Below, piece by piece: positions 1 through 7,603 of a stretch of 22,618 nt of DNA. The notes under the pieces were generated by a model, which saw nothing but the letters and a program-made list of their open reading frames with translations, was not told the DNA's origin and ran no database searches. Origin of the DNA: JAVWIF01 sp036639635 (lineage in GTDB: Bacteria > Bacillota_I > Bacilli_A > Erysipelotrichales > Erysipelotrichaceae); NCBI GenBank assembly GCA_036639635.1, contig JAVWIF010000027.1, positions 1 to 22,618 on the forward strand. The letters are read 5' to 3'. Position 1 is the first letter of the stretch. Every line of letters begins with the position of its first letter. Both the position numbers and the translations under genes were made by a program.

Positions 1-48
1 GAGGAATGTATAACTAAATTAAGAAAAGAGTTTATTGATGTAAAATAG
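1..48 (+). CDS. 3' end of an unidentified gene (partial)
   Basis: From base 1 an open frame runs 15 codons (EECITKLRKEFIDVK) to TAG at 46-48. The residues look like an ordinary charged C-terminal helix. The frame stops just before a terminator-like hairpin that it would share with the convergent permease gene. The product cannot be identified from 15 residues, and a chance open frame is possible. Confidence 0.35.
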   Translation, partial: EECITKLRKEFIDVK

Positions 49-60
49 TTATTGAGTATA

Positions 61-89
61 TAAAAAAACAAATCCGTTTGGATTTGTTT
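61..89. terminator. Intrinsic terminator of the bceAB unit
   Basis: A perfect 10-bp stem, AAACAAATCC (66-75) with GGATTTGTTT (80-89), closes a GTTT loop. On the minus strand it is followed by a run of T (plus-strand A at 62-65), as expected after bceB, whose stop codon is at its edge. The mirrored T residues on the plus strand could also end the gene that stops at 48. Confidence 0.8.
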
Positions 90-2125
90 TAACTTTTTAT
101 GATGTTCTTGTAACCCATATAAGTAACAAGGAAATAAGAACCATAAACAATGATAATAATACCAGCAGTTACTAAGCTAGATAACATTAAATCGGCTTTA
201 CCGAAGAATAGAACAGCGGTATTAACGATTTTGATACCAACGATGCTGTGTACAATTGCTAATGCTAAAGGTAGTAGGAAATAGATAGCAATTTGTAAGA
301 GAATGGAATGATTCATCATTCTTTTTTCTGTGCCTATTTTAGAAAGAATAGTATAACGTTTCTTGTTATCATTGGCTTGAGATAGTTGTTGCAGTGCGAG
401 TATTACAGCACTTGCTATTAAGAAGACAGTACCTAAGTAAATACCAATATAGATACAAGTTACTGACATTCCTTTGTTCATATCATAGACATCATCTTTA
501 CTTGTTCCTATTTGGTATTCATGCGAATTAGGATTTATTTTCGTATAATAGGAATCCCAAGCACTATCAACAAGTTTGGAAAATTTAGTTGGTGTAGTTT
601 TGTCACTAACATTAACATTCCAATACATGGCATAAAGATCAGCATTTGTTGGGATGTTTTTATCTGCAACAACAAAAGAAAGGATATGAGCGTTTATATC
701 TGAATTTGTACCAAGTGGTAGAGGCTGAAAGCTACTATTTTCAATAGTTAAAGCTTTTCCGTATAAGTTAATAGTAGGCTTAGCATCTAAGAGCTCGCGC
801 ATTCCTTTATCACTAAAGGTTGTAGAAGTATAAGCGTAAATACCACTATCGGATAATTCAATTGGAGAATATCCACGAATTTTTCTGATTTCATTAAAGG
901 AAGAAAGTGGCGTTACCATAATTTTGGTATTTCCATTCATAGCCATTGTATCATGCAACATATTATCTTTTATACAATTTAAAAGCGTAGGATCATCCAT
1001 GGGAACATCAGCTGAATATGTTTTTAAAAATGATTGTGATTGAATGAGGGATTCATCAATTTTGAAGTCTTTTACAAGACTTGTGAAGTTATGAATGTCT
1101 TTGTTTTGTTCAGATCCGTTTGGCCAGTACTTTTCTTGTTTATACGTATAGTCATATGGTGTAGAATCTTTAATAGCTTTATTAAACGTATCATTTAAAC
1201 TCAATCCTGTTGATAAAGCTCCGATGCTAAGTAATAACATAATACAAACAACACTCATGGAGAGAAAATTCATATTAATATTAGAGTTGATTTGACGTAA
1301 AACAAAACAGTTTAAATTTCGATAGTAAATTCGTTTATTAGATTTTAGAATAGTTAATAAGAACCCTGCTAAGGATAAGAAGAATAAGAAAGTACCGATA
1401 CTGCCAATTACAATAATTGGGGTTAAATTATTGAATGCTTCAATTCCTTGGCTAATGCCGGAGTAATAAGCCCATCCAATACAGGCTAATGAAAGGATAA
1501 AAATAAATATAGAAATCCACACTTTTTTAATTTTCAACTCGGCATTCTTACGATCGGCATTTATTAAATCAATCAGCTTATAATGATTTAGAATAAAGGA
1601 GTTAAATATCATTGTGATAAGAAAAATCGAACTGAAACTTACTAGTGTAAGGACTGTTGCTGCTGGAGAAAAAACAAATGAGTAGTCTAATGGAACAGCG
1701 AACAAGCTAGCAGTCAGCGCACATAATACTTGTGATATGAGAAGACCTGCAAACATTCCAACCACTAAAGAAACAACTCCAATTAATAAAGTTTCATAAA
1801 CTAGAACTGTAGCTATTTTTCCTTTGGGCATACCTAGTAACATATATAATCCAAATTCTTTTTTTCGGCGTTTGATTAAAAAGTTATTGGCATAAAGAAT
1901 CAATAGACCAAGAACAATTACAACAAAGACGGATACCATATTTAAAATCAGACTAAGACTTAACATGATCATTCTTTGTGATTCATTTAAATCCATGACT
2001 GCTTGTTGAGATTGAAAAGAGTTAAAGGTATAGAATAGACAAACAGAGAATGCTAAGGTTAGAAAGTACACTAGGAAGTCTTTATAACTTTTTCGAACAT
2101 TTCGTAAGGCAAGTTTAAAGTACAT
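89..2125 (-). CDS. bceB: BceB-type ABC transporter permease (FtsX-like)
   Basis: Membrane subunit of a Bce-type transporter. In this family it removes cell-wall-active peptides (bacitracin-like or lantibiotics) from their lipid II cycle targets and signals to the partner BceS kinase. The 678-residue protein starts MYFKLALRNVRKSYKDF and has the family layout: one N-terminal membrane segment, a block of three (about 55-170), further segments around 205-310, a large extracellular domain of about 210 residues (about 315-530), and three C-terminal segments. The length suits BceB. I start at ATG 2125, because a strong GGAGGTGA site lies 8 nt upstream; the longer TTG-initiated frame to 2143 would place that site inside the coding region. 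It overlaps the end of bceA by 11 bp, so the two are probably translationally coupled. The exact peptide substrate cannot be read from sequence. Confidence 0.92.
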   Translation of the reverse strand: MYFKLALRNVRKSYKDFLVYFLTLAFSVCLFYTFNSFQSQQAVMDLNESQRMIMLSLSLILNMVSVFVVIVLGLLILYANNFLIKRRKKEFGLYMLLGMPKGKIATVLVYETLLIGVVSLVVGMFAGLLISQVLCALTASLFAVPLDYSFVFSPAATVLTLVSFSSIFLITMIFNSFILNHYKLIDLINADRKNAELKIKKVWISIFIFILSLACIGWAYYSGISQGIEAFNNLTPIIVIGSIGTFLFFLSLAGFLLTILKSNKRIYYRNLNCFVLRQINSNINMNFLSMSVVCIMLLLSIGALSTGLSLNDTFNKAIKDSTPYDYTYKQEKYWPNGSEQNKDIHNFTSLVKDFKIDESLIQSQSFLKTYSADVPMDDPTLLNCIKDNMLHDTMAMNGNTKIMVTPLSSFNEIRKIRGYSPIELSDSGIYAYTSTTFSDKGMRELLDAKPTINLYGKALTIENSSFQPLPLGTNSDINAHILSFVVADKNIPTNADLYAMYWNVNVSDKTTPTKFSKLVDSAWDSYYTKINPNSHEYQIGTSKDDVYDMNKGMSVTCIYIGIYLGTVFLIASAVILALQQLSQANDNKKRYTILSKIGTEKRMMNHSILLQIAIYFLLPLALAIVHSIVGIKIVNTAVLFFGKADLMLSSLVTAGIIIIVYGSYFLVTYMGYKNIIKS

Positions 2126-2882
2126 TGCTAGTGTCACCTCCAAGTAAGGTTACCACTTCCATAATTTTATTAAAGAAGTCTCTACGTGTTTCATTTCCTC
2201 TTATAAGCTCATTAAAGATTTTACCATCCTTAATAAACAGAATACGTTGTGCATAAGAAGCCGTAAATGCATCATGGGTTACCATCATAATAGTAGCGTT
2301 ATATTCGGTGTTTAAACGTTCCATAGTATCTAATAACATTCTACTTGACTTAGAATCTAGTGCTCCTGTTGGCTCATCCGCAAGAATTAAACTAGGACTA
2401 GTGATAAGTGCACGAGCACTTGCTACACGTTGTTTTTGTCCACCTGACATCTGATATGGATACTTTGTTAAGACATCTAAGATATCTAGTTTAGTAGCAA
2501 CTTCTTGTACACGTTTTTCTATTTCGTCAGGTTTTACTTTTTGAATGGTTAAAGCAATTGCAATATTTTCATAAGCGGTTAAGGTATCTAATAGATTAAA
2601 GTCTTGAAAGATAAAGCCTAATTCCTCTCTACGAAATTTACTTAAACTGCTTTTTTTAAGTTCAGTAATATCATTGTCATTAATAAAGATATGCCCACTT
2701 GTTACATTATCAATGGTTGCAATACAGTTTAGTAAGGTTGTTTTACCTGAACCACTTGGTCCCATAACACCAATAAATTCACCTTCATTCACATTAAAGC
2801 TAATGTTATCTACAGCCTTTGTTATATTGCTTTTATTACCATAATACTTTTCAATGTTATTCACACTTAATATTTTTTTCAT
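2115..2882 (-). CDS. bceA: BceA-type ABC transporter ATP-binding protein
   Basis: Cytoplasmic ATPase that powers the BceB permease. All ABC motifs are present: Walker A GPSGSGKT (41-48), Q-loop Gln93, signature MSGGQ (145-149), Walker B LILADE (165-170) with catalytic Glu170, and switch His203. At 255 residues it is of normal size for the MacB/LolD/BceA group. The ATG at 2882 has a GGAGGT site upstream. It overlaps the stop of the preceding small membrane protein gene in an ATGA junction (2879-2882) and runs into bceB, so the three genes form one tightly coupled operon. Confidence 0.95.
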   Translation of the reverse strand: MKKILSVNNIEKYYGNKSNITKAVDNISFNVNEGEFIGVMGPSGSGKTTLLNCIATIDNVTSGHIFINDNDITELKKSSLSKFRREELGFIFQDFNLLDTLTAYENIAIALTIQKVKPDEIEKRVQEVATKLDILDVLTKYPYQMSGGQKQRVASARALITSPSLILADEPTGALDSKSSRMLLDTMERLNTEYNATIMMVTHDAFTASYAQRILFIKDGKIFNELIRGNETRRDFFNKIMEVVTLLGGDTSNVL

Positions 2883-3085
2883 AGGAGACCTCCGTGTCTA
2901 ATTTTATTTGTAATGTGTTCATGGATACTAGTTATTTTAAATAACACAAGAGATAGCAAGAACATGATCAACATGATTACATATATGCCTTTTGGCATAT
3001 ATTCTGGAAAAAAGATGCTTCCCATTAAAATAGTTCCATTCATTGCGATACTTATTTCAAAACGATAAAGCCAAAGTTGTTTCAT
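2879..3085 (-). CDS. Small two-helix membrane protein heading the bceAB operon
   Basis: A 68-residue protein with two hydrophobic segments (about 12-26 and 34-51) joined by a short loop containing PEYMPKG, and a basic His/Lys-rich C-terminus. I do not recognise the family. The gene is real by context: GGAGGTGG lies about 8 nt before ATG 3085, it overlaps bceA by 4 bp, and it is the first gene behind the putative BceR operator. A role as an accessory subunit, or in tuning the BceB-BceS sensing complex, is inference from position only. The well-known Bacillus bceRSAB locus has no gene at this place. Confidence 0.8.
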   Translation of the reverse strand: MKQLWLYRFEISIAMNGTILMGSIFFPEYMPKGIYVIMLIMFLLSLVLFKITSIHEHITNKIRHGGLL

Positions 3086-3112
3086 ATGCTGCCACCTCCA
3101 GTTAACATCTTT

Positions 3113-3141
3113 ATTATAGTAGATACAAGAAGACTACACCA
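3113..3141 (-). promoter_or_regulatory. Promoter of the small protein-bceA-bceB operon
   Basis: On the minus strand a perfect TATAAT -10 (plus ATTATA, 3113-3118) lies about 30 bp upstream of ATG 3085. The hexamer at -35 distance (3136-3141, TGGTGT on the minus strand) is poor. A good -10 with a weak -35 and an upstream operator is what an activator-dependent promoter would show. Confidence 0.6.
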
Positions 3142-3160
3142 TGGAAGTGTATTACAATAG

Positions 3161-3178
3161 GCTTACAAATCTGTAAGC
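3161..3178 (-). promoter_or_regulatory. Putative BceR operator
   Basis: A perfect inverted repeat, GCTTACA-AATC-TGTAAGC, contains TTACA-N4-TGTAA. That matches the binding consensus described for BceR-like regulators (TnACA-N4-TGTAA). It is centred about 54 bp upstream of the -10 at 3113-3118, between the bceRS terminator and the bceAB promoter. This predicts peptide-induced activation of the transporter operon by the adjacent BceRS. A shorter element, TGTATTACA (3148-3156), lies between it and the promoter. Confidence 0.75.
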
Positions 3179-3180
3179 TA

Positions 3181-3211
3181 AGAAAAAGTAAACACCAAGA
3201 GGCATTTACTT
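3181..3211 (-). terminator. Intrinsic terminator of bceRS
   Basis: On the minus strand AAGTAAATGCC, a TCTT loop and GGTGTTTACTT form an 11-bp stem with two G-U pairs (plus strand 3201-3211 and 3186-3196), followed by TTTTTC. It overlaps the bceS stop codon and separates bceRS from the bceAB operon. Confidence 0.85.
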
Positions 3212-4219
3212 TAATAACATCATTTTGCTAATGGGAAAAACAATGGTAATGCATGTTCCTTGGTTCACAATAGATGTAGCATTTAGTTCTAAATATAATT
3301 TATCACAGAGGGTTTTGCATATATATAATCCCATACCGGTGGCTTTTTCATTGAGTCTTCCATTACGACCAGTAAACCCTTTTTCAAAGATACGAGGTAA
3401 GTCACTTATATCGATGCCTATTCCATTATCTTGAATATGTAAGGAAATAGAATTTTCTTTTGTTGTGGTATAAATGTGTATTTCTCCACACTCTTCAGGC
3501 GTGTATTTTAAAGCATTGTTTAAGATTTGTTCAAGGATAAACTCTAACCATTTACTATCACTATATACTTGCACATCAAGATTATCTAGGGTTATTTTTA
3601 TCTTTCTATAAATAAATTCCTTGGCGTGTTTTTTAATTGTTTTAGATAGGATAGGTTTTAATTCAATCATTTTAATGAGGTAGTCTTTTTCAGGGTTAGT
3701 ACTTCTTGCATAATATAAGGCTTGTTCTACGAATCCTTCTATCTTTTCCACTTCTTCTGAGATACTAGTACTAGTTGTGCTTGGATTATTTTCAATAATT
3801 AATTTTGCGGCTGCTAAAGGAGTTTTTACCTCGTGCACCCACATTTCAATATAATTCTTATATTCATTTTGAGATAAACGATATGTATTTACATGTTCTG
3901 CCATGGATTTATCAACAACACGTAATGTTTCAAAGAATATCTTTCCATCCATAAACGAAGGCTCTTCAATGACTTCACTTAGTAAGTACTTTTTATCTAA
4001 GCTTGTTAGCGTTTGTTCTAGTGTATGATAAAAAGCAGCACGTCTTCCATATTCTATAGCAAGTGATACGCTACTAAGTAGTATAACAAGCGTTTCAATG
4101 ATGATAATAATTTGCTTATTTACCTGTACTGCCAATAAGAATAAACCAATAATTAAACAAGTGAAGAAGGTTAGGATAATATAATAGAACTTCTCACGAA
4201 AGAATTCTCTATTCTTCAT
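3206..4219 (-). CDS. bceS: BceS-type intramembrane-sensing histidine kinase
   Basis: Sensor kinase of the Bce module. Two N-terminal helices (about 13-31 and 36-56) are separated by only a few residues, so there is no extracellular sensor domain, as is typical of BceS kinases that read the state of the BceAB transporter. The kinase core has the H-box WVHEVKTPLAAAK with phospho-acceptor His129, the N-box (LEQILNNALKYT), G1 (DNGIGID) and G2 (ATGMGLYICK). The length (337) is typical. It overlaps bceR by 11 bp, and its own Shine-Dalgarno site is poorly placed, so it is probably translated by coupling. It should phosphorylate the adjacent BceR. Confidence 0.93.
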   Translation of the reverse strand: MKNREFFREKFYYIILTFFTCLIIGLFLLAVQVNKQIIIIIETLVILLSSVSLAIEYGRRAAFYHTLEQTLTSLDKKYLLSEVIEEPSFMDGKIFFETLRVVDKSMAEHVNTYRLSQNEYKNYIEMWVHEVKTPLAAAKLIIENNPSTTSTSISEEVEKIEGFVEQALYYARSTNPEKDYLIKMIELKPILSKTIKKHAKEFIYRKIKITLDNLDVQVYSDSKWLEFILEQILNNALKYTPEECGEIHIYTTTKENSISLHIQDNGIGIDISDLPRIFEKGFTGRNGRLNEKATGMGLYICKTLCDKLYLELNATSIVNQGTCITIVFPISKMMLLK

Positions 4220-4883
4220 AGATTAGATATCCCATTCCTCGTTTTGTTTGAATTAAATCATCTAAACGTAAATATTCAAGTTTCTTACGTAAACGATTAA
4301 TATTAACAGTTAAGGTGTTATCATCTACAAATAAATCACAATCCCACATATGTTGCATCAGTTCATTACGTGATACAATACGATTCTTATTTTCAAATAA
4401 ACAATGCATAATGCGCAATTCATTCTTTGTTAAGTCAACGCTTTGTTCTTTATAAGTTAAGGTGCTTTTTGAGATATCTAAGGTGATACCTTTCATTGCT
4501 AAAACATTTCCATTACTATGTTCATAAGAACGTTGTAGTACTCTAGAAAGTCGTGCCAATAGGATTTGTAGGTTATACGGCTTTGTTACAAAGTCATCAG
4601 CACCTAAGTTCATACTAATTAATTCATCCATTTCTGAATCTCGACTTGTTACAACAATAATAGGAATGGCACTTGTTTTTCTTACTTCACGACAAACAAA
4701 ATGTCCATCTACAACAGGTAAGTTTAAATCCAACAAAAGCAAGTCTGGTTTCTCTTGATGGATGGTGTCTAAGATGTGTTCAAAATCAGTTATCAATAGT
4801 GTTTCATAACCATTCTTTTCAAGAAAATCACTTAACTCATTTCTTATTTTTTCATTATCTTCAATTATCATAATTCGATACAT
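4209..4883 (-). CDS. bceR: BceR-type response regulator (OmpR family)
   Basis: DNA-binding partner of BceS. The receiver domain (about 1-115) has acidic residues Glu8-Asp9, phospho-acceptor Asp52 (LLLDLNLP), a TSR motif and the VTKPYN lysine. A winged-helix Trans_reg_C domain follows (about 125-224, with ENKNRIVSRNELMQHMWD and DDNTLTVNINRLRKKL). I use the ATG at 4883, with GGCGGTG 6 nt upstream; the longer frame begins at GTG 4892 within that site. The probable target is the TTACA-N4-TGTAA repeat at 3161-3178 upstream of the transporter operon. No such repeat precedes its own gene, so bceRS is probably expressed at a basal level. Confidence 0.93.
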   Translation of the reverse strand: MYRIMIIEDNEKIRNELSDFLEKNGYETLLITDFEHILDTIHQEKPDLLLLDLNLPVVDGHFVCREVRKTSAIPIIVVTSRDSEMDELISMNLGADDFVTKPYNLQILLARLSRVLQRSYEHSNGNVLAMKGITLDISKSTLTYKEQSVDLTKNELRIMHCLFENKNRIVSRNELMQHMWDCDLFVDDNTLTVNINRLRKKLEYLRLDDLIQTKRGMGYLIYEE

Positions 4884-4903
4884 CACTATCACCGCCTGTG
4901 TCT

Positions 4904-4931
4904 ATTATAGCGTAAGAATGTAAAATGAAAA
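4904..4931 (-). promoter_or_regulatory. Promoter of bceRS
   Basis: On the minus strand TTTTCA (plus 4926-4931), a 16-bp spacer and TATAAT (plus 4904-4909) lie just upstream of the bceR ribosome-binding site, giving a very short leader. Confidence 0.55.
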
Positions 4932-4954
4932 AGGATAAATATATGATTTATGCT

Positions 4955-4985
4955 AAAACGTATCGAAATCGTATCGATACGTTTT
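4955..4985. terminator. Strong hairpin, likely terminator of the repressor operon
   Basis: A perfect 12-bp inverted repeat, AAAACGTATCGA (4955-4966) and TCGATACGTTTT (4974-4985), encloses a 7-nt loop just after the stop of the small gene at 4996-5202. The T-tract is short (TTTT). It also insulates the bceRS promoter from upstream transcription. Confidence 0.65.
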
Positions 4986-4995
4986 ATTAGATATC

Positions 4996-5202
4996 CTATT
5001 TTGGTAATACATCAACTTCTAATATTTCAAAGGCATTTTCACTTAAAGAACTTGTTAGTAATTCTATTCTTGCAAGTTGTTTTGATTTGAATAAGGTGGG
5101 TATTTGTTCATCCATATGAATATGTAATGAACTCCCTTTCCCAAATCTTGCATCAACACCGACAAACCAACGATTTGTTTTCTTACTTCTTATGGCGTAC
5201 AT
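4996..5202 (-). CDS. Small protein of unknown function
   Basis: A 68-residue soluble protein (MYAIRSKKTNRWFVGVDAR onward) with a basic N-terminus and no membrane segment. I do not recognise its family. AGGAGG lies 6 nt before ATG 5202; the earlier ATG at 5208 abuts that site and is unlikely to be used. It follows the HdiR-like repressor gene by 48 bp with no terminator between, so it is probably in the same transcript and may belong to the same stress response. The N-terminal pattern AIRSKKTNRWFVG resembles a small beta-strand-rich fold, but no function should be assigned. Confidence 0.75.
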   Translation of the reverse strand: MYAIRSKKTNRWFVGVDARFGKGSSLHIHMDEQIPTLFKSKQLARIELLTSSLSENAFEILEVDVLPK

Positions 5203-5250
5203 GATCATCCTCCTAGTATCATGATTACCATATATTTCCTTCTTATACTT

Positions 5251-5835
5251 CTAAAATTGTATTTTAGAGTGAAGTACTTTCCCAATGATTTGTATTTTCT
5301 GATTCTGAATGTCCTCTTGGTTAAATATTTTTGGTTCATAAGCAGGATTTGTAGCCATTAAAATCATAGAATTATCTTTTTTAATAATTTTTTTAATGGT
5401 TACTTCACTGTGATCTAGGAGGACAACAGCAATATCTCCGTTTTCTACATCACAGCAATTTTTAACATATACCAAATCACCTTCAGAAATACGTGATCCA
5501 CTCATTGAATCTCCTTGTACTTTTAAATAGTAATCTCCTTGGGTTGCTTCTTTTTTGGTGACTTCTTCATAGCCTAATAAGTTTTCATTTGCAAACAAAT
5601 CATAGCCGGCTTTTACATATCCAAGAATTGGTTTTACTTGTCCATTTAAAAAGGTGAAAACATCAATCCCAAAAAGTTCTGATAGTTTTTCTAATTTTAT
5701 AGAAGGGATGTTTTTAGACTCTCCTGATTCCCATCTTTTTACTGTTGATTTTGCTACACCAACATAATCTCCAATAGCTTCTAAACTCATATTATTAAGA
5801 GAACGATAATAACGAATTAATTCACTTAGTTTCAT
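5251..5835 (-). CDS. hdiR: HdiR/LexA-like self-cleaving repressor (XRE + S24 peptidase)
   Basis: A 194-residue DNA-damage-type repressor. The N-terminus is a Cro/CI helix-turn-helix (about 5-60, with IGDYVGVAKSTVKRWESGE). The C-terminal half is an S24 LexA-type peptidase: likely cleavage bond Ala76-Gly77 (VKAGYD), nucleophile Ser110 (VQGDSM) and general-base Lys148 (VTIKKI). In the family, RecA-stimulated self-cleavage relieves repression; the Lactococcus homologue HdiR controls a umuC-type polymerase. Here the gene is divergent from exactly such a polymerase, and a palindrome covers the polymerase -35. ATG 5835 is preceded by GGAGGTAA. The assignment as repressor of the divergent gene is inference from layout and family. 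Confidence 0.88.
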   Translation of the reverse strand: MKLSELIRYYRSLNNMSLEAIGDYVGVAKSTVKRWESGESKNIPSIKLEKLSELFGIDVFTFLNGQVKPILGYVKAGYDLFANENLLGYEEVTKKEATQGDYYLKVQGDSMSGSRISEGDLVYVKNCCDVENGDIAVVLLDHSEVTIKKIIKKDNSMILMATNPAYEPKIFNQEDIQNQKIQIIGKVLHSKIQF

Positions 5836-5858
5836 CGGTTACCTCCATCTTTTTCTAT

Positions 5859-5887
5859 AGTGTATCACATTTTTTTAAAATATACAA
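5859..5887 (-). promoter_or_regulatory. Promoter of the HdiR-like repressor gene
   Basis: On the minus strand TTGTAT (plus 5882-5887), a 17-bp spacer and TACACT (plus 5859-5864) are suitably placed before the GGAGGTAA ribosome-binding site of the repressor. Confidence 0.55.
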
Positions 5888-5930
5888 TAATGGCACTAAT
5901 ATTTAAAATAATATGGGAATAATTAGAAAA

Positions 5931-5957
5931 GTTCCAAAATATATTGAAATATGGAAC
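5931..5957. promoter_or_regulatory. Palindromic operator over the polymerase -35
   Basis: GTTCCA (5931-5936) and TGGAAC (5952-5957) are perfect inverted arms around a 15-bp AT-rich centre. The polymerase -35 TTGAAA (5944-5949) lies inside it. A further half-site-like ATATGGGAA occurs at 5911-5919, similar to ATATGGAAC at 5949-5957. The position is ideal for repression by the HdiR-like protein encoded divergently. The sequence is not the Bacillus LexA box (GAAC-N4-GTTC). Confidence 0.6.
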
Positions 5958-5971
5958 AATAAGTTTATAAT
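5944..5971 (+). promoter_or_regulatory. Promoter of the Y-family polymerase unit
   Basis: TTGAAA (5944-5949), a 16-bp spacer and a perfect TATAAT (5966-5971) sit just before the GAGGTGATC ribosome-binding site of the polymerase. This is a strong promoter overlapped by the palindrome, so it should be silent while a repressor is bound. Confidence 0.75.
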
Positions 5972-5992
5972 AAAGAAAGAGGTGATCAAAGG

Positions 5993-7243
5993 ATGAACCA
6001 AGAGGATAGAGTGATTTTGCATAGTGATATCAATCATTGCTATGCACAAATAGAAGAAATGAAATGTCCACAGTTGCGCGATGTTCCCATGGCAGTGGGT
6101 GGACATGAAGAAGCACGTCATGGAATCATCCTGGCTAAAAACGATATCGCTAAAACATATCAGATAAAAACAGGAGAGTCTTTACGTGAAGCATATGCAA
6201 AATGTCCATCTTTGTTGATTATTCATCCACACTATGAGGAATATATATACTATACAGAAAAGGTAAAGGAAATTTATCGTGAATATAGTGATAAGGTAGA
6301 ATCTTTTGGATTAGATGAAGCGTGGATTGATATTAGTGAATCCATTGCTTTGTTTGGCAGTGGTGAGCATATAGCAAGAACAATTCAAGAACGGATTTTA
6401 TCAGAGATTGGATTGAGTGTTTCTATAGGACTTAGTTTTAATAAGATATTTGCGAAGATTGGTTCAGATATGATTAAGAAAAAAGGGTTTGTGGAAATCA
6501 CAAGAAAAAACTATCAAGAAAAAATTTGGGTATTACCAGTGGAAGATTTGTTTTATGTAGGGAGAGCAACAAAGAAAAAATTAAAGTATATATCCATTGA
6601 TACAATTGGTGATTTAGCACGACTTCCACAAGGGTGGATGAAAGAACACTTTGGTAAGATGGGAGAGCTTATTTGGTGGTTTGCGAATGGTGAAGATGTT
6701 TCTGAAGTAGCACTTTCAGTTCATAGAGAACCAGTAAAGTCAGTGGGGAATGCAATTACAGCACCAAAAGATATTGGAACATTTGAAGAGGCTAAGATTG
6801 TCTATTATGTACTAGTGGAAAGTGTTGCTTCTCGTTTGCGTGAACAAGGCTTAAGAGGAAATGTGGTGAGTATCTCTTTACGTAATAAAGATTTATCGTG
6901 GTTTAGCAGACAACGTAAAATTACTTGTGCTACAAATATTGCTTCTGAAATTATGGAAACGGTTTTAGATTTAGTACGCAAAAATTATGATTTTGTTGTA
7001 CCTTTACGTGCCATTGGAATTACGATGAGTGGATTAGAAGTAGATTCTCCATATTGTCAAATGAATTTATTTGTAAGTGAAGAAGAACGGTATAAGCAAA
7101 AGAAGTTGGAAGAAACAGTGGATGATATCCGTAATAAATTTGGCTTTGAAAAAGCGAAACGATGTGCGATGTTATTAGATTGCGAGCTTACTACATTTAA
7201 TCCAAAAGAAGACCATGTGATTCATCCTGTCTCTTATTTCTAG
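5993..7243 (+). CDS. Y-family translesion DNA polymerase (UmuC/DinB-like)
   Basis: Error-prone polymerase that copies past DNA lesions. The catalytic carboxylates are visible: Asp12 in ILHSDINHCYAQIE, and Asp108-Glu109 in FGLDEAWIDIS. Tyr17 occupies the steric-gate position. Palm and fingers span about 1-170, a helix-hairpin-helix thumb about 170-235 (VGRATKKKLKYISIDTIGDL) and the little finger about 245-350. A sliding-clamp motif, QMNLF, lies at 356-360. At 416 residues it resembles the Firmicute UmuC/UvrX-type group rather than classical dinB. GAGGTGATC precedes ATG 5993. Its promoter is overlapped by a palindrome and faces an HdiR-like repressor, which supports DNA-damage induction. Confidence 0.92.
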   Translation: MNQEDRVILHSDINHCYAQIEEMKCPQLRDVPMAVGGHEEARHGIILAKNDIAKTYQIKTGESLREAYAKCPSLLIIHPHYEEYIYYTEKVKEIYREYSDKVESFGLDEAWIDISESIALFGSGEHIARTIQERILSEIGLSVSIGLSFNKIFAKIGSDMIKKKGFVEITRKNYQEKIWVLPVEDLFYVGRATKKKLKYISIDTIGDLARLPQGWMKEHFGKMGELIWWFANGEDVSEVALSVHREPVKSVGNAITAPKDIGTFEEAKIVYYVLVESVASRLREQGLRGNVVSISLRNKDLSWFSRQRKITCATNIASEIMETVLDLVRKNYDFVVPLRAIGITMSGLEVDSPYCQMNLFVSEEERYKQKKLEETVDDIRNKFGFEKAKRCAMLLDCELTTFNPKEDHVIHPVSYF

Positions 7244-7251
7244 GGTGTATT

Positions 7252-7494
7252 ATGAAATTATATAAACGCTATGTTAGCGTCATTCAAAGAGTGGATAAAA
7301 ATGGCTATATTACACCATTGTCAATTGTGTGGGAAAATGATATTGAATATACGATTGATAAAATACTTGAAATAAGAAATGCTGTCTCTGAGGTAGGAGG
7401 ATGTGGGGTGCTATATCGTTGTCGTATTGGTGGAAGTATTCGAAATTTATACTATGAAAGAACAAGATGGTTTTTGGAGAGTACAAAACCTTAG
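7252..7494 (+). CDS. Conserved small protein linked to the Y-family polymerase
   Basis: An 80-residue soluble protein, rich in aromatic and charged residues, starting 8 bp after the polymerase stop with an AGGGTG site. Its pattern (KRYVSVIQRVDKNGYITPL, IVWENDIEYTIDKIL, GGCGVLYRCRIGG, a terminal YYERTRWFLE) resembles a small protein that I recall occurring next to UmuC-type polymerase genes in other Firmicutes. I cannot name the family with certainty. The two conserved cysteines around the GGCGVLYRC turn could bind metal or be structural. Cotranscription with the polymerase suggests a helper in translesion synthesis, which is inference only. Confidence 0.8.
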   Translation: MKLYKRYVSVIQRVDKNGYITPLSIVWENDIEYTIDKILEIRNAVSEVGGCGVLYRCRIGGSIRNLYYERTRWFLESTKP

Positions 7495-7603
7495 ATATAA
7501 ACAAGCGATAAAACAAAAGGCATGAATTTGAAATAAAATGACCATACTAACAAAAGACGTGGTTGAAAAACATATGCTATGGAATGAATAGGATGGTGGA
7601 TAT

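Noticed and set aside
5954..5965. GAACAATAAGTT as a Bacillus-type LexA (SOS) box
   Set aside because: The spacing is off by one and the second half is AGTT, not GTTC. The palindrome GTTCCA-N15-TGGAAC fits the position better.
5903..6121. A minus-strand frame of 72 codons over the polymerase start
   Set aside because: It overlaps the polymerase N-terminus and the divergent promoter region, and its sequence is an antisense shadow.
7495..7603. Separate promoter, CtsR operator or 17-codon ORF before the Clp-like gene
   Set aside because: No GGTCAAA-type direct repeat, no convincing -35/-10 pair, and the short ORF has no ribosome-binding site.
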